From positions 1,620,501 through 1,684,500 of the forward strand of contig NZ_RCCC01000001.1 of the NCBI RefSeq assembly GCF_003663825.1: a stretch of DNA of 64,000 nt. The letters run 5' to 3'. Shown here in pieces: positions 55,197-63,059 of the stretch (the first letter of the stretch is position 1; the number at the start of each line of letters is the position of its first letter). Source of the stretch: Acidovorax sp. 106. Its GTDB lineage: Bacteria > Pseudomonadota > Gammaproteobacteria > Burkholderiales > Burkholderiaceae_C. The notes under the pieces are model-generated. The model worked only from the letters and a program-made list of their open reading frames with translations. It was not told the origin of the DNA and made no database searches. The translations under genes and the position numbers were made by a program.

Positions 55197-56669
55197 GTGA
55201 AAATTTTCCAGCGCGAGCAGCGCTCGCTGTTTGGCGAGATTCTGGATTGGATGCTGACGCCGCTGCTGCTGCTGTGGCCGGTGAGTCTGGCGCTGACCTG
55301 GCTGGTGGCGCAGGGCCTGGCCAACAAGCCGTTTGACCGCGCGTTGGAGTACAACGCCCACGCCCTGGCGCAATTGGTGGGGGTGCAAAAAGACGGCGAA
55401 AAGGGAGGGAAGGGCGGCGAGGTGCAGTTCAACCTGCCGCAGCCCGCCAGCGAGATCTTGCGGGCCGATGATTCGGACATCGTCTACTACCAGGTGATGG
55501 GGCCGGGGGGCGAATTCCTCTCGGGCGAGCGCGAGTTGCCTGAGCCCCCCGCCGATGAAACCCCTATGTCTGGCGAGGTGCGCCTGCGCGATGCCGAGCT
55601 GCGCGGGGTGGAGATTCGGGTGGCCTACATCTGGGTACGGCTGCCGCTGCAGGGCGGCCCGCTGGCGCTGGTGCAGGTGGCCGAGACGCGCGAGAAGCGC
55701 AGCGTGCTGGCCACCGAAATCATCAAGGGCGTGATGCTGCCGCAGTTCGTCATCTTGCCGCTGGCGGTGCTGCTGGTGTGGCTGGCGCTGGCGCGGGGCA
55801 TTCAGCCGCTGAACCAGCTGGAGCAGCGCATCCGCGCGCGCAGCCCGGACGACCTCTCGCCACTGGACGACCACGCCGTGCCGCTGGAGGTGGCCCCGCT
55901 GGTGTCGTCCGTCAACGACCTCCTCACGCGGCTGAACGAGTCGCTGGCCACGCAAAAGCGGTTTTTGGCCGACGCGGCCCACCAGCTCAAAACGCCGCTG
56001 GCGGGCCTGCGCATGCAGGCCGATCTGGCGCAGCGCGAGGGCACGAGCACCGAGGAACTCAAACGCTCGCTGCAGCAAATTGGCCGCTCCAGCATCCGCG
56101 CCACGCACACCGTCAACCAACTGCTGGCGCTGGCGCGGGCCGAGGGCAGTGGCGTGGGCATCGCCCGCCAGCCGTGTGACTTGGCCGAACTGGCCATTGA
56201 GGTGGTGCGCGACTCGGTGCCCCGCGCGCTGGAAAAGCACATTGACCTGGGCTACGACGGGGCGCTCCCCGAATCGCCCGGCGTGTGGCTGGACGGCAAC
56301 CCTACGCTGCTCAAAGAGCTGGTGCGCAACCTGGTGGACAACGCGATCAACTACACCCCGTCAACACCCGACAAGCCCGGCGTGGTCACCGCCCGCGTGC
56401 TGGCCGACACCTTTGGCCATGTGCTGATGCTGCAGGTGGAAGACTCGGGCCCCGGCGTGCCCGAGGCCGAGCGCGAGCTGGTCTTCCAGCCCTTTTACCG
56501 GGCGCTGGGCAGCGAAGCGGACGGCTCGGGCCTGGGCCTGCCCATCGTGATGGAGATTGCGGCCAAGCACGGCGCTGAGGTGCTGCTGGAAGATGCCCAC
56601 CCCGGCCAGCAACCGCCGGGGGCGCGGTTCAGTGTGCGGTTTCCGGCGCGTGCGGAAGACGTGGGCTGA
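55197..56669 (+). CDS. Sensor histidine kinase (TctE-like)
   Basis: 490 residues. TM1 (WMLTPLLLLWPVSLALTWLV), a periplasmic 2CSK_N-type sensor of about 130 residues, TM2 (MLPQFVILPLAVLLVWLALA), HAMP-like linker, H-box LADAAHQLKTPLAGLR, N-box LVRNLVDNAINYTPS, G1 VEDSGPGVP, and G2 GSGLGLPIVMEIAAKHGA. Starts with GTG after GGGGGC. No tripartite tricarboxylate transporter is adjacent, so the signal is unknown. Confidence 0.92.
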   Translation: MKIFQREQRSLFGEILDWMLTPLLLLWPVSLALTWLVAQGLANKPFDRALEYNAHALAQLVGVQKDGEKGGKGGEVQFNLPQPASEILRADDSDIVYYQVMGPGGEFLSGERELPEPPADETPMSGEVRLRDAELRGVEIRVAYIWVRLPLQGGPLALVQVAETREKRSVLATEIIKGVMLPQFVILPLAVLLVWLALARGIQPLNQLEQRIRARSPDDLSPLDDHAVPLEVAPLVSSVNDLLTRLNESLATQKRFLADAAHQLKTPLAGLRMQADLAQREGTSTEELKRSLQQIGRSSIRATHTVNQLLALARAEGSGVGIARQPCDLAELAIEVVRDSVPRALEKHIDLGYDGALPESPGVWLDGNPTLLKELVRNLVDNAINYTPSTPDKPGVVTARVLADTFGHVLMLQVEDSGPGVPEAERELVFQPFYRALGSEADGSGLGLPIVMEIAAKHGAEVLLEDAHPGQQPPGARFSVRFPARAEDVG

Positions 56670-56800
56670 AAAACCTTGGGCTCGGGCCACCAGTCCAGCC
56701 GTGAAGCAAGCCGTGGCACGCGAGCGCTTCGCATGTCGCTGCAGCAACCCATGTGCAGGCAAAGCCTTGGCAACGCAGCCACACCGCTCACGGCAGTGGG

Positions 56801-57553
56801 TTATGGCGCCGATTCTTCCGGTTCAAATTTGTCCCACAGCGCAGTCTTGAACCATGCAGGCATCTCGTCTGTTTTCATTTCGATTTCAACGCCGTCCGTC
56901 ACCTCTGCGATCCACACGCGCTCTGATCCCGAGTTGTCGAAGATGTAGGCCCGGTCGGCATAAGCCACGGCCTGCGCCAACAACTCAAGCGAACGCACGT
57001 AGCGGCTGCGAATTTTGTCTTCCGCTACCGGGTGCCCGCCCGTCTCTACCCGGTATTGCACGCGGGCCACATTGATCTCAGCATCTTCCGTGGCCACAAA
57101 GTACAGGTAGGTCCGATAGCCCGCCTGCTGGGCTTTTCGCAAAAATTCAACCTTGTCGGGCGACGACATGACGGTTTCAAAAGTAAATGAGACTTGGGCC
57201 ACCAGCAGCTTGTGGCGGATGAAGTCAGCCAGAACCGAGGCCCAGTACGAATTGACGGCAACTGCGCCAAAACCCACCTTGCCATCCACCACCGTCAACT
57301 GCTGCGCTTGTGGCAAAAGCCCCGCCTTTGCCAACAAGGTAGACGCTTGGAAGAACGTTTGGAGCTCAGCCGCATCGGCCATGACCTCAAAGCTGGACAG
57401 GTCCAAGTAGCCATCAGAGCGGATGGCTTTTTCCATCTCGTCCGCGTTGACATACACACCCAGCCACTGCGGCGGGAGCATGTCTTTGATGGTGCTTTTG
57501 CCCGAGCCATTGGGTCCCGCAAACATGCGCAGACGTGGAACGGGTGCTGTCAT
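56801..57553 (-). CDS. Zeta-toxin-like P-loop kinase
   Basis: 250 residues. Walker A GPNGSGKST at about residues 13-21, YVNADEMEKAI, SFTFETVMSSP, and the conserved RVETGGHPVAEDKIRSRYVR. Zeta toxins phosphorylate UDP-N-acetyl-sugars and block cell-wall synthesis; related chromosomal ATPases may have other targets. The start overlaps the stop of a small upstream gene by four bases, the layout of a toxin-antitoxin pair. Confidence 0.82.
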   Translation of the reverse strand: MTAPVPRLRMFAGPNGSGKSTIKDMLPPQWLGVYVNADEMEKAIRSDGYLDLSSFEVMADAAELQTFFQASTLLAKAGLLPQAQQLTVVDGKVGFGAVAVNSYWASVLADFIRHKLLVAQVSFTFETVMSSPDKVEFLRKAQQAGYRTYLYFVATEDAEINVARVQYRVETGGHPVAEDKIRSRYVRSLELLAQAVAYADRAYIFDNSGSERVWIAEVTDGVEIEMKTDEMPAWFKTALWDKFEPEESAP

Positions 57554-57798
57554 GCCCGGCGCGCCCGCACCCGTTTGGCCCCCACCGTCACCGCTATAGG
57601 CTTGGCAATGGAGCGAATCACACGCACCTTGCCTTCTGCAGTGGTTTCAATTAACTGCCCATCACGGGCCTCGATCACTCTCCCACTGGTGGTCAACGCC
57701 TGCAAATAGGCCAGCTTGACGGCACTGCCCGCCAACTCTGGGATGCGGGCTTCCATGCGTTGCATGGATTCTTCGCTCATCTGAGAAGGGGTCTTCAT
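57550..57798 (-). CDS. Putative antitoxin of the zeta-like toxin
   Basis: 82 residues, not a recognised epsilon antitoxin. The N-terminus is helical and acidic (PSQMSEESMQRMEARIPELA), and the C-terminus is basic (VIRSIAKPIAVTVGAKRVRA). ATG 57798 has AAGGAG 7 bp upstream. A TTG at 57819 would extend it but the region is the ribosome-binding site. The ATGA overlap with the toxin suggests coupled production. Confidence 0.75.
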   Translation of the reverse strand: MKTPSQMSEESMQRMEARIPELAGSAVKLAYLQALTTSGRVIEARDGQLIETTAEGKVRVIRSIAKPIAVTVGAKRVRARRA

Positions 57799-57806
57799 GG
57801 GGTACT

Positions 57807-57821
57807 CCTTGGTTGACAAGG
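57807..57821 (-). promoter_or_regulatory. Short inverted repeat over the antitoxin ribosome-binding site
   Basis: CCTTG and CAAGG pair around a 5-base spacer; the second arm provides the AAGGAG site. It may be an operator or a translation-control hairpin. TATAAAC just upstream could be the -10. Confidence 0.45.
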
Positions 57822-57857
57822 TTTATACCAGCCGCAAATAGCCCATGGCTTTGGGCG

Positions 57858-58652
57858 TCATGCGGTGACATCACCAGGATGGATAACGCTTGCCCTGCGA
57901 ATGCCCATGAGCGCCATGAACAAGTAGCCGTTGTCGGTGGGTGCGCGGTACACGCCCTGGGCTTCAAGCACGTAGGCGGCCACGCCAGCCAGCTCCCAGG
58001 CGTCGACCACGTCGGCCTTCCACTGCGGCACCACCAGCGGGGCAAAGCCGTTGTCCAGCCCGTACTGGCGCACGGCGCTGATGCGGCCCACCACCTGGGG
58101 GTGCAGGCTGAAGTTGGCCCATGACCAGCGCCAGGTGCCGCTGGTGTTGGAGATGGAGCCGATGAATTCCACGTCGGCCACCACGGCGGGCACGCCGCCG
58201 TTAGAGAAGGTGAGCGTGGCGCTGGCCTGGTCGTAGTCAAAGCGTTCGTGGGTGGACAGGCCATACGCCTCGGTCAGCCGCCCCTGGCGCGTTGCCAGCG
58301 CCTGGTGGCACACGGTGACGGTGTCCACCCACAGGGCTTTGACCTCGTCGTCCATGGCCTGCACGCTGGCGGCGCGGGCATCCTGGTAGCAGTGCTGGCA
58401 CACCAGGCGGATATCGACCTGCCCCTCGTTCTTCTCATTCCATTCGCCCTCTTGCTGAAACAGACGCTCGCAGGCGTCGCACCAGGCATCGGGGCAGGGC
58501 TCGTCGGCCGTGGGCGGGTTGCAGTGCCAAGCCTGCACGGGTTGCTGCTGCAGGTGGGCGCACAGGTAGGCACTGACCGACGGGCCGTGGGTGTCGCAAT
58601 GGAGTTCGGTGGTAGCAACGATAGGGGTCGGAGTGGAGGTGGATTCGGTCAT
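57858..58652 (-). CDS. DUF6882-like protein
   Basis: 264 residues. N-terminal Cys/His-rich region (AYLCAHLQQQPVQAWHCNPP, CPDAWCDACERLF, VCQHCYQDAR) looks zinc-binding. The C-terminal part (DYDQASATLTFSNGGVPAVV, SNTSGTWRWSWANFSLHPQV) resembles DUF6882. No enzyme motif is seen; possibly a phage-defence or housekeeping accessory protein. Placement in the family is tentative. Confidence 0.6.
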   Translation of the reverse strand: MTESTSTPTPIVATTELHCDTHGPSVSAYLCAHLQQQPVQAWHCNPPTADEPCPDAWCDACERLFQQEGEWNEKNEGQVDIRLVCQHCYQDARAASVQAMDDEVKALWVDTVTVCHQALATRQGRLTEAYGLSTHERFDYDQASATLTFSNGGVPAVVADVEFIGSISNTSGTWRWSWANFSLHPQVVGRISAVRQYGLDNGFAPLVVPQWKADVVDAWELAGVAAYVLEAQGVYRAPTDNGYLFMALMGIRRASVIHPGDVTA

Positions 58653-58673
58653 CGGAACGGGTTTTCAAGGCGA

Positions 58674-59447
58674 TCAACGCAGGCCTGCCAGCCACTGTGC
58701 GTAGGCAGGGTGCTGCGATATGGAATTGTGGCCCACACCATCGGCCACCTGCAGCGTGGCCACGCCGGGCGCAAAGCGCGTGTGCAGCAGCCGGGTGCTG
58801 GCCTCAGGGATGACTTCGTCGTGCTGCGCCATCAGCACCAGGGTGGGTGCAGTCACGGCAGGGGCGTAACGGCCAGAATCAAACGGGTCGCGCAGCAGCC
58901 AGCGCACCGGGAAGAAGGGGAACTGCGCGCTGGCAATGCCGCGAATGCTGTCGTAAGGGGTGACCAGCACCAGGCGCTGCACCGGGCGCTGGCTGGCCAG
59001 GTGCACGGCCACGCCCGTGCCCAAGCTGCGGCCCACCACGGTGATATTGGGATGCTGGGCGTGTACGTGGTCGAACAGCGCAGCCGCATCGGCGAACAAC
59101 GCTTCTTGGGTGGGCTGGCCCGTGCTGCCGCCATAGCCCCGGTAGTGCAGCAGGTACAGCGCATGCCCGGCAAAGGCGGCTTCCAGCGCTGGCAGGCTGG
59201 CGGACACGTCTTCGGCATTGCCGCCAAAGTACACCAGCGCGGGCGCGCCAGGGCGTGGACGGTGGGTTACCACCAGTTGAGCCCCCGGCACGGCCAGGCC
59301 AAAGCTGGGCACCTGTGGGCCTGCACTGCGCGGCTGGGGAAAGTAGATGAGCGATCGCTGAAAGCCCCACAGGGCCGCGCACAAGGCTGCGTACACCAGC
59401 GCCCCCAAACCCAGGGCTACAACGAGAGAGCGGGAGAAAGAAGGCAT
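58674..59447 (-). CDS. Alpha/beta hydrolase with N-terminal anchor
   Basis: 257 residues. N-terminal TM (LVVALGLGALVYAALCAALW), then YFGGNAEDV oxyanion-like loop, nucleophile Ser in VGRSLGTG, Asp in LVLMAQHDEVIP, and His in GVGHNSI. Similar to the YfhR/BEM46 family of membrane-bound serine esterases. Substrate unknown. ATG 59447 begins with the anchor. Confidence 0.86.
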   Translation of the reverse strand: MPSFSRSLVVALGLGALVYAALCAALWGFQRSLIYFPQPRSAGPQVPSFGLAVPGAQLVVTHRPRPGAPALVYFGGNAEDVSASLPALEAAFAGHALYLLHYRGYGGSTGQPTQEALFADAAALFDHVHAQHPNITVVGRSLGTGVAVHLASQRPVQRLVLVTPYDSIRGIASAQFPFFPVRWLLRDPFDSGRYAPAVTAPTLVLMAQHDEVIPEASTRLLHTRFAPGVATLQVADGVGHNSISQHPAYAQWLAGLR

Positions 59448-59576
59448 GGAGATCGGCTCAAGGGAATGCGAAGAAGACGGAGAGGATCGCACCAGCACCA
59501 GCACCTGCACCAACGCCGGACCCGGCGGCGTGGACCATGCCCTGCGCGGCGGCGGCACCTGCGGCGGCAGGCCGCA

Positions 59577-60707
59577 TCACGCCAATCCGGGCTCCAGCAC
59601 CACCCGGTTGCGGCCCTGGGCTTTGGCGGCGTACAGGGCCTGGTCGGCCCGCTCCAGCGTGCGCGCCAGGGTATCGGCCGAGGTGTGGCGGGCCAGCCCA
59701 ATGGAGACGGTGATGGCGATGGGCTTGCCCCCCTGGGGCAGTGGCACCCGCATGGCCTGCACGGCCAGGCGCACGCGCTCTAGCAGGGCATGCGCCTCCT
59801 CGGTCGGGGTGTCGCACAGCATCAGCACAAATTCTTCGCCGCCCCAGCGGGCCAGCAGGTCGGTGTCGCGCACGCTGTGGCGCACCATGTCGGCAAAGGC
59901 CCGCAGCACCAGGTCGCCGTTGGCGTGGCCGTGGGTGTCGTTGACCACCTTGAAGTGGTCGATGTCCAGCTGCGCCACCAGCAGGGGGTGGCCGGTGCGC
60001 AGGCTGCGCCGCTGCTCGAGCTGCATGCGCTCGAACATGGCGCGGCGGTTGAGCAGGCCCGTCAGGTCATCGTGGGTGGCCAGCTCGCGGATTTGCTCCA
60101 GCGCACGGGCGAGTTCGGACTTTTGGCGGCGCAGGTGCTCGCGGGTGCTTTGCACGCGGGTGGTGAGAAAGGTGCTGCTGAGCAACACCACCACCACCAT
60201 GCCCACGTAGGCGGCTGCAACCACGGGGGGGTAACCGGGCTCGTCGCGCAGGGCGACCGCGCCCGAGGCCACGCCAAACACCACCAGGCCGTACAGCAAA
60301 ATGCCCAGCATCTGCCGCGTGGTGAGCCCGAAGATGCCGAACATGAGGATGATGGCCAGGATTGGCAGGGTGACGCCCCGTGCAGGCCCCGCGATGACAA
60401 AAGCCACGGCGCAACAGGCGATGGAGTAGAGGATTTGTGCCAGCGTGAGGGAGGGGTCTTTGAAGCGGCGCGACCAGCCGCTGCGGATGGCCGCATACAC
60501 CACGATGAGGCCGATCACCGAGCACACCGTCCACACCCGCACATGCGCGGCGTTGGCCAGGCCCGCTGCGGCCACGGCGTTCATCACCAACAGGCAACAC
60601 ACCATGAGCAGCGCCGCCAGCCCCGCCATGGCCAGGCGAATGCGCTGGCGCTTGTCGGTGGTCAGCACCCAGTCGGTCCAACGCCGGCAGTACGTGCTCA
60701 GATGCAA
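59577..60707 (-). CDS. Diguanylate cyclase (GGDEF domain)
   Basis: 376 residues from TTG 60707. Six TM helices (residues about 20-180) followed by a coiled coil (REHLRRQKSELARALEQIRE) and GGDEF domain: THDDLTGLLNRRAMFERM, DIDHFKVVNDTHGHANGD, and active-site GGEEF. Makes c-di-GMP at the membrane. No RxxD inhibitory site is clear near GGEEF. TTG 60707 has GGGGGGGAC upstream; an earlier in-frame TTG (60800) has no such site, so the start is uncertain. Confidence 0.88.
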   Translation of the reverse strand: MHLSTYCRRWTDWVLTTDKRQRIRLAMAGLAALLMVCCLLVMNAVAAAGLANAAHVRVWTVCSVIGLIVVYAAIRSGWSRRFKDPSLTLAQILYSIACCAVAFVIAGPARGVTLPILAIILMFGIFGLTTRQMLGILLYGLVVFGVASGAVALRDEPGYPPVVAAAYVGMVVVVLLSSTFLTTRVQSTREHLRRQKSELARALEQIRELATHDDLTGLLNRRAMFERMQLEQRRSLRTGHPLLVAQLDIDHFKVVNDTHGHANGDLVLRAFADMVRHSVRDTDLLARWGGEEFVLMLCDTPTEEAHALLERVRLAVQAMRVPLPQGGKPIAITVSIGLARHTSADTLARTLERADQALYAAKAQGRNRVVLEPGLA

Positions 60708-60922
60708 GTGGTCCCCCCCGCTGTGGTGGTGCACGGCCGCACACAGTGGCACAGGGGCCCGATCATGTGAGGATGCGCTCGCTATCGCTGTTCCGAACAA
60801 ATTCTACGGCGCACAGGCATAACAGCAAGCACTGAATGCGCTGTCGGGCTAGGCGAGTTCATCCAGGCAACCTCGATACCTGCGCACCCGCGGGCAGGGG
60901 AACACCAGCCTGTTCCCTGCGT

Positions 60923-61681
60923 TCAGACCAGTGTGAGCGCGGCCAGGGCCGCCAGGGGGGCAGTTTCGGCCCGCAACACGCGCGGGCCCAGGGTGGTGGG
61001 GGCAAAGCCGTGTTGCACGGCCAGGGCTTCTTCGGCCGCGCTCAGGCCACCTTCGGGGCCCGAGAGGAACCACACCGGCCCCGCCCCTGCCGCAGCCTGC
61101 AGCAGGGGGCGTGTGCCTTCGCGCAGCGACAGCAACAGGCGCAGGCCAGTGGGTGTGCCACTGGCGGGCTCTGCGGCAGCGGGCTCAGCATGGGCACGCA
61201 CCCAGGCGGCCAGGTCCAGCGCGTCGTGCACCACGGGCACGCGGTTGCGGCCGCATTGCTCGCACGCGGCCACGGCCACGGCCTGCCAGTGGGCGAGTTT
61301 TTTGTCAGCGCGCTCGCCCTTGAGCTTGAGCACGCTGCGCTCTGCCACCAGCGGGGTGATGCTGGCCACGCCCAACTCGGTGGCTTTTTCGACCAGCCAG
61401 TCCATGCGCTCGTTAGCCGTGATGCCCGCGAGCAGGTGGATGGCGCGGGGCGCCTCGCGCTCCACCGCATGGTGGGTGCCCACCTGCACGCGCACGTCGC
61501 TGCGGCCCATGCGCAGCACAGTGGCCTCAAATTCGCCGCCTGGGCCATCTGCGCCGCCGTGGAACAGGGTGATGCCATCGCCTGGCTGCAGGCGCAGCAC
61601 CTGCACATGGCGCGCAGCGCCCGGGGGCAAGTCGAGTTCGGCACCAGGGGCCAGGTCAGCGGGGCAGTGGAAGCGGGGCAT
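60923..61681 (-). CDS. rsmE: 16S rRNA (uracil-1498-N3)-methyltransferase
   Basis: 252 residues. PUA-like N-terminus (PPGAARHVQVLRLQPGDGIT), then SPOUT knot: ITANERMDWLVEKATELGVA, VAACEQCGRNRVPVV, WFLSGPEGGLSAAEEA, and LGPRVLRAETAPLAAL. Methylates U1498 of 16S rRNA with SAM. An interspersed repeat lies directly upstream. Confidence 0.95.
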   Translation of the reverse strand: MPRFHCPADLAPGAELDLPPGAARHVQVLRLQPGDGITLFHGGADGPGGEFEATVLRMGRSDVRVQVGTHHAVEREAPRAIHLLAGITANERMDWLVEKATELGVASITPLVAERSVLKLKGERADKKLAHWQAVAVAACEQCGRNRVPVVHDALDLAAWVRAHAEPAAAEPASGTPTGLRLLLSLREGTRPLLQAAAGAGPVWFLSGPEGGLSAAEEALAVQHGFAPTTLGPRVLRAETAPLAALAALTLV

Positions 61682-61683
61682 CT

Positions 61684-61747
61684 ACTATTACTTTCATAGC
61701 TGCCACCGCTTGATTAATAAGCGCTGGAGGCCAATTTGATTCAAAAC
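61684..61747 (+). repeat. Interspersed repeat, copy 11
   Basis: CATAGCTGCCACCGCTTGAT, TAATAAGCGCTGGAGGCCAA, TTTGATTC. It lies between rsmE and amgK. Confidence 0.7.
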
Positions 61748-61828
61748 CGGGGCCGTGCTGGCGTTGTCCCCCTCCCGCGCAGCGAGAGAGGGGGAAGGCG
61801 CGCAGCGACTCAGGGGGGGTGTACTTCT

Positions 61829-62968
61829 TTACATGCGCCCGTAAGCGAAGCCGGTGACGGGTGTCGTGCCCTCGATCTCATCCACCAACTGCAGCAGCGG
61901 GCCGAGCTGCCGGTAGCGGTTGGCGGTGGAGCGGATGTAGTGCAAAAAGCGAGGGGCGTCGGCCAGGTACTTGGGCTTGTCGTCGCGCAAGGTGAGGCGG
62001 GCAAAGATGCCAGCCACCTTGAGGTGGCGCTGCAGGCCCATCCATTCCACCGCGCGGTAGAACTCGCCAAAGTCCGCGCCCCAGCCGCTGGCGCTGTTAG
62101 CCCCCAGCAGCCCGGCCTTGCGGGCCTTCTCCCAGTAACGCACGGTCACGTCGATGACGAATTCCTCTTCCCAGCTGATGAACGCGTCGCGCAGCAGGCT
62201 GGCGATGTCATAGGTGATGGGGCCGTAGACAGCGTCCTGGAAATCCAGCACCGCCAGCGGGCCGCCCTCTTGCAGCGGCACCATCAAGTTTCTGGTCATG
62301 AAGTCGCGGTGCACAAACACGCTGGGCACGGCCAGGTTGTGCGCCACGATGAGGTTGAAGGCGTTGTCCAGCGTGGCCTGCTGCTTGTCATTGAGCGTCA
62401 CGCCCCGGTGGCGGGCCAGGTACCAGTCAGGAAACAGCGACAGCTCGCGGCGCAGCAGGGGTTCGTCGTACACGGGCAGCACGCCGGGGCGCGAGGCTTT
62501 TTGCCAGTCCAACAGCACGTCGGCGGCCTGCTGGTACCAAGGCAGTGCCGCTTGGGGGTTTTCGGGCTTCAGCAGCTCAATCAGGGTCTGCTTGCCCAGG
62601 TCGGTCAGCAGCATGAAGCCGCCCACCTCGTCCCACGCCAGAATTTGCGGCACGTTCAGGCCCGCGCCCGCCATCAGGGCCTGCACCTGCACGAAGGGGC
62701 GGCAGTTTTCCTTGTCGGGCGGGGCGTCCATGACGATGCAGCTGGCGCCTTGAGCGGTGTCGATGCGCAGGTAGCGGCGAAAGCTCGCGTCGGCCGAGGC
62801 CGGGCGCAGGCTGGCAGCCACCAGCTGGTGGCTGGCCACCAGGGGGGCGAGCCAGGCCTCAAAGGCTTTTTGGCGGGCCGCATCGGGCCAAACCACCGCG
62901 CCAGGCGCCGCAGCGCCCGTGGTGTGGGTGGAAGAAACAGGGGATGAGGGGGAAGAGGGGTGGCTCAT
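61829..62968 (-). CDS. amgK: N-acetylmuramate/N-acetylglucosamine anomeric kinase, AmgK-like
   Basis: 379 residues. Aminoglycoside-phosphotransferase fold: ASFRRYLRIDTAQGASCIVM, the catalytic HRDFMTRNLMV, and metal Asp in VLDFQDAVYGPITYDIASLL. AmgK phosphorylates MurNAc/GlcNAc in peptidoglycan recycling and is normally followed by murU. Here no murU follows; rsmE is next. Divergent from lptD. ATG 62968 fits the family start. Confidence 0.85.
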   Translation of the reverse strand: MSHPSSPSSPVSSTHTTGAAAPGAVVWPDAARQKAFEAWLAPLVASHQLVAASLRPASADASFRRYLRIDTAQGASCIVMDAPPDKENCRPFVQVQALMAGAGLNVPQILAWDEVGGFMLLTDLGKQTLIELLKPENPQAALPWYQQAADVLLDWQKASRPGVLPVYDEPLLRRELSLFPDWYLARHRGVTLNDKQQATLDNAFNLIVAHNLAVPSVFVHRDFMTRNLMVPLQEGGPLAVLDFQDAVYGPITYDIASLLRDAFISWEEEFVIDVTVRYWEKARKAGLLGANSASGWGADFGEFYRAVEWMGLQRHLKVAGIFARLTLRDDKPKYLADAPRFLHYIRSTANRYRQLGPLLQLVDEIEGTTPVTGFAYGRM

Positions 62969-63059
62969 GGATAATCGGATTTTACAAACCCGCCCCCACC
63001 GCCTTGCCATGGGCCATCGGCGCGGGTGATTCCATCCGCCCTCGCCCCCTACGCCCCAC

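Noticed and set aside
58674..60800. Long plus-strand frames opposite the hydrolase and GGDEF genes
   Set aside because: They are Arg/Gly/His-rich shadows, while the minus-strand frames have complete catalytic motifs.
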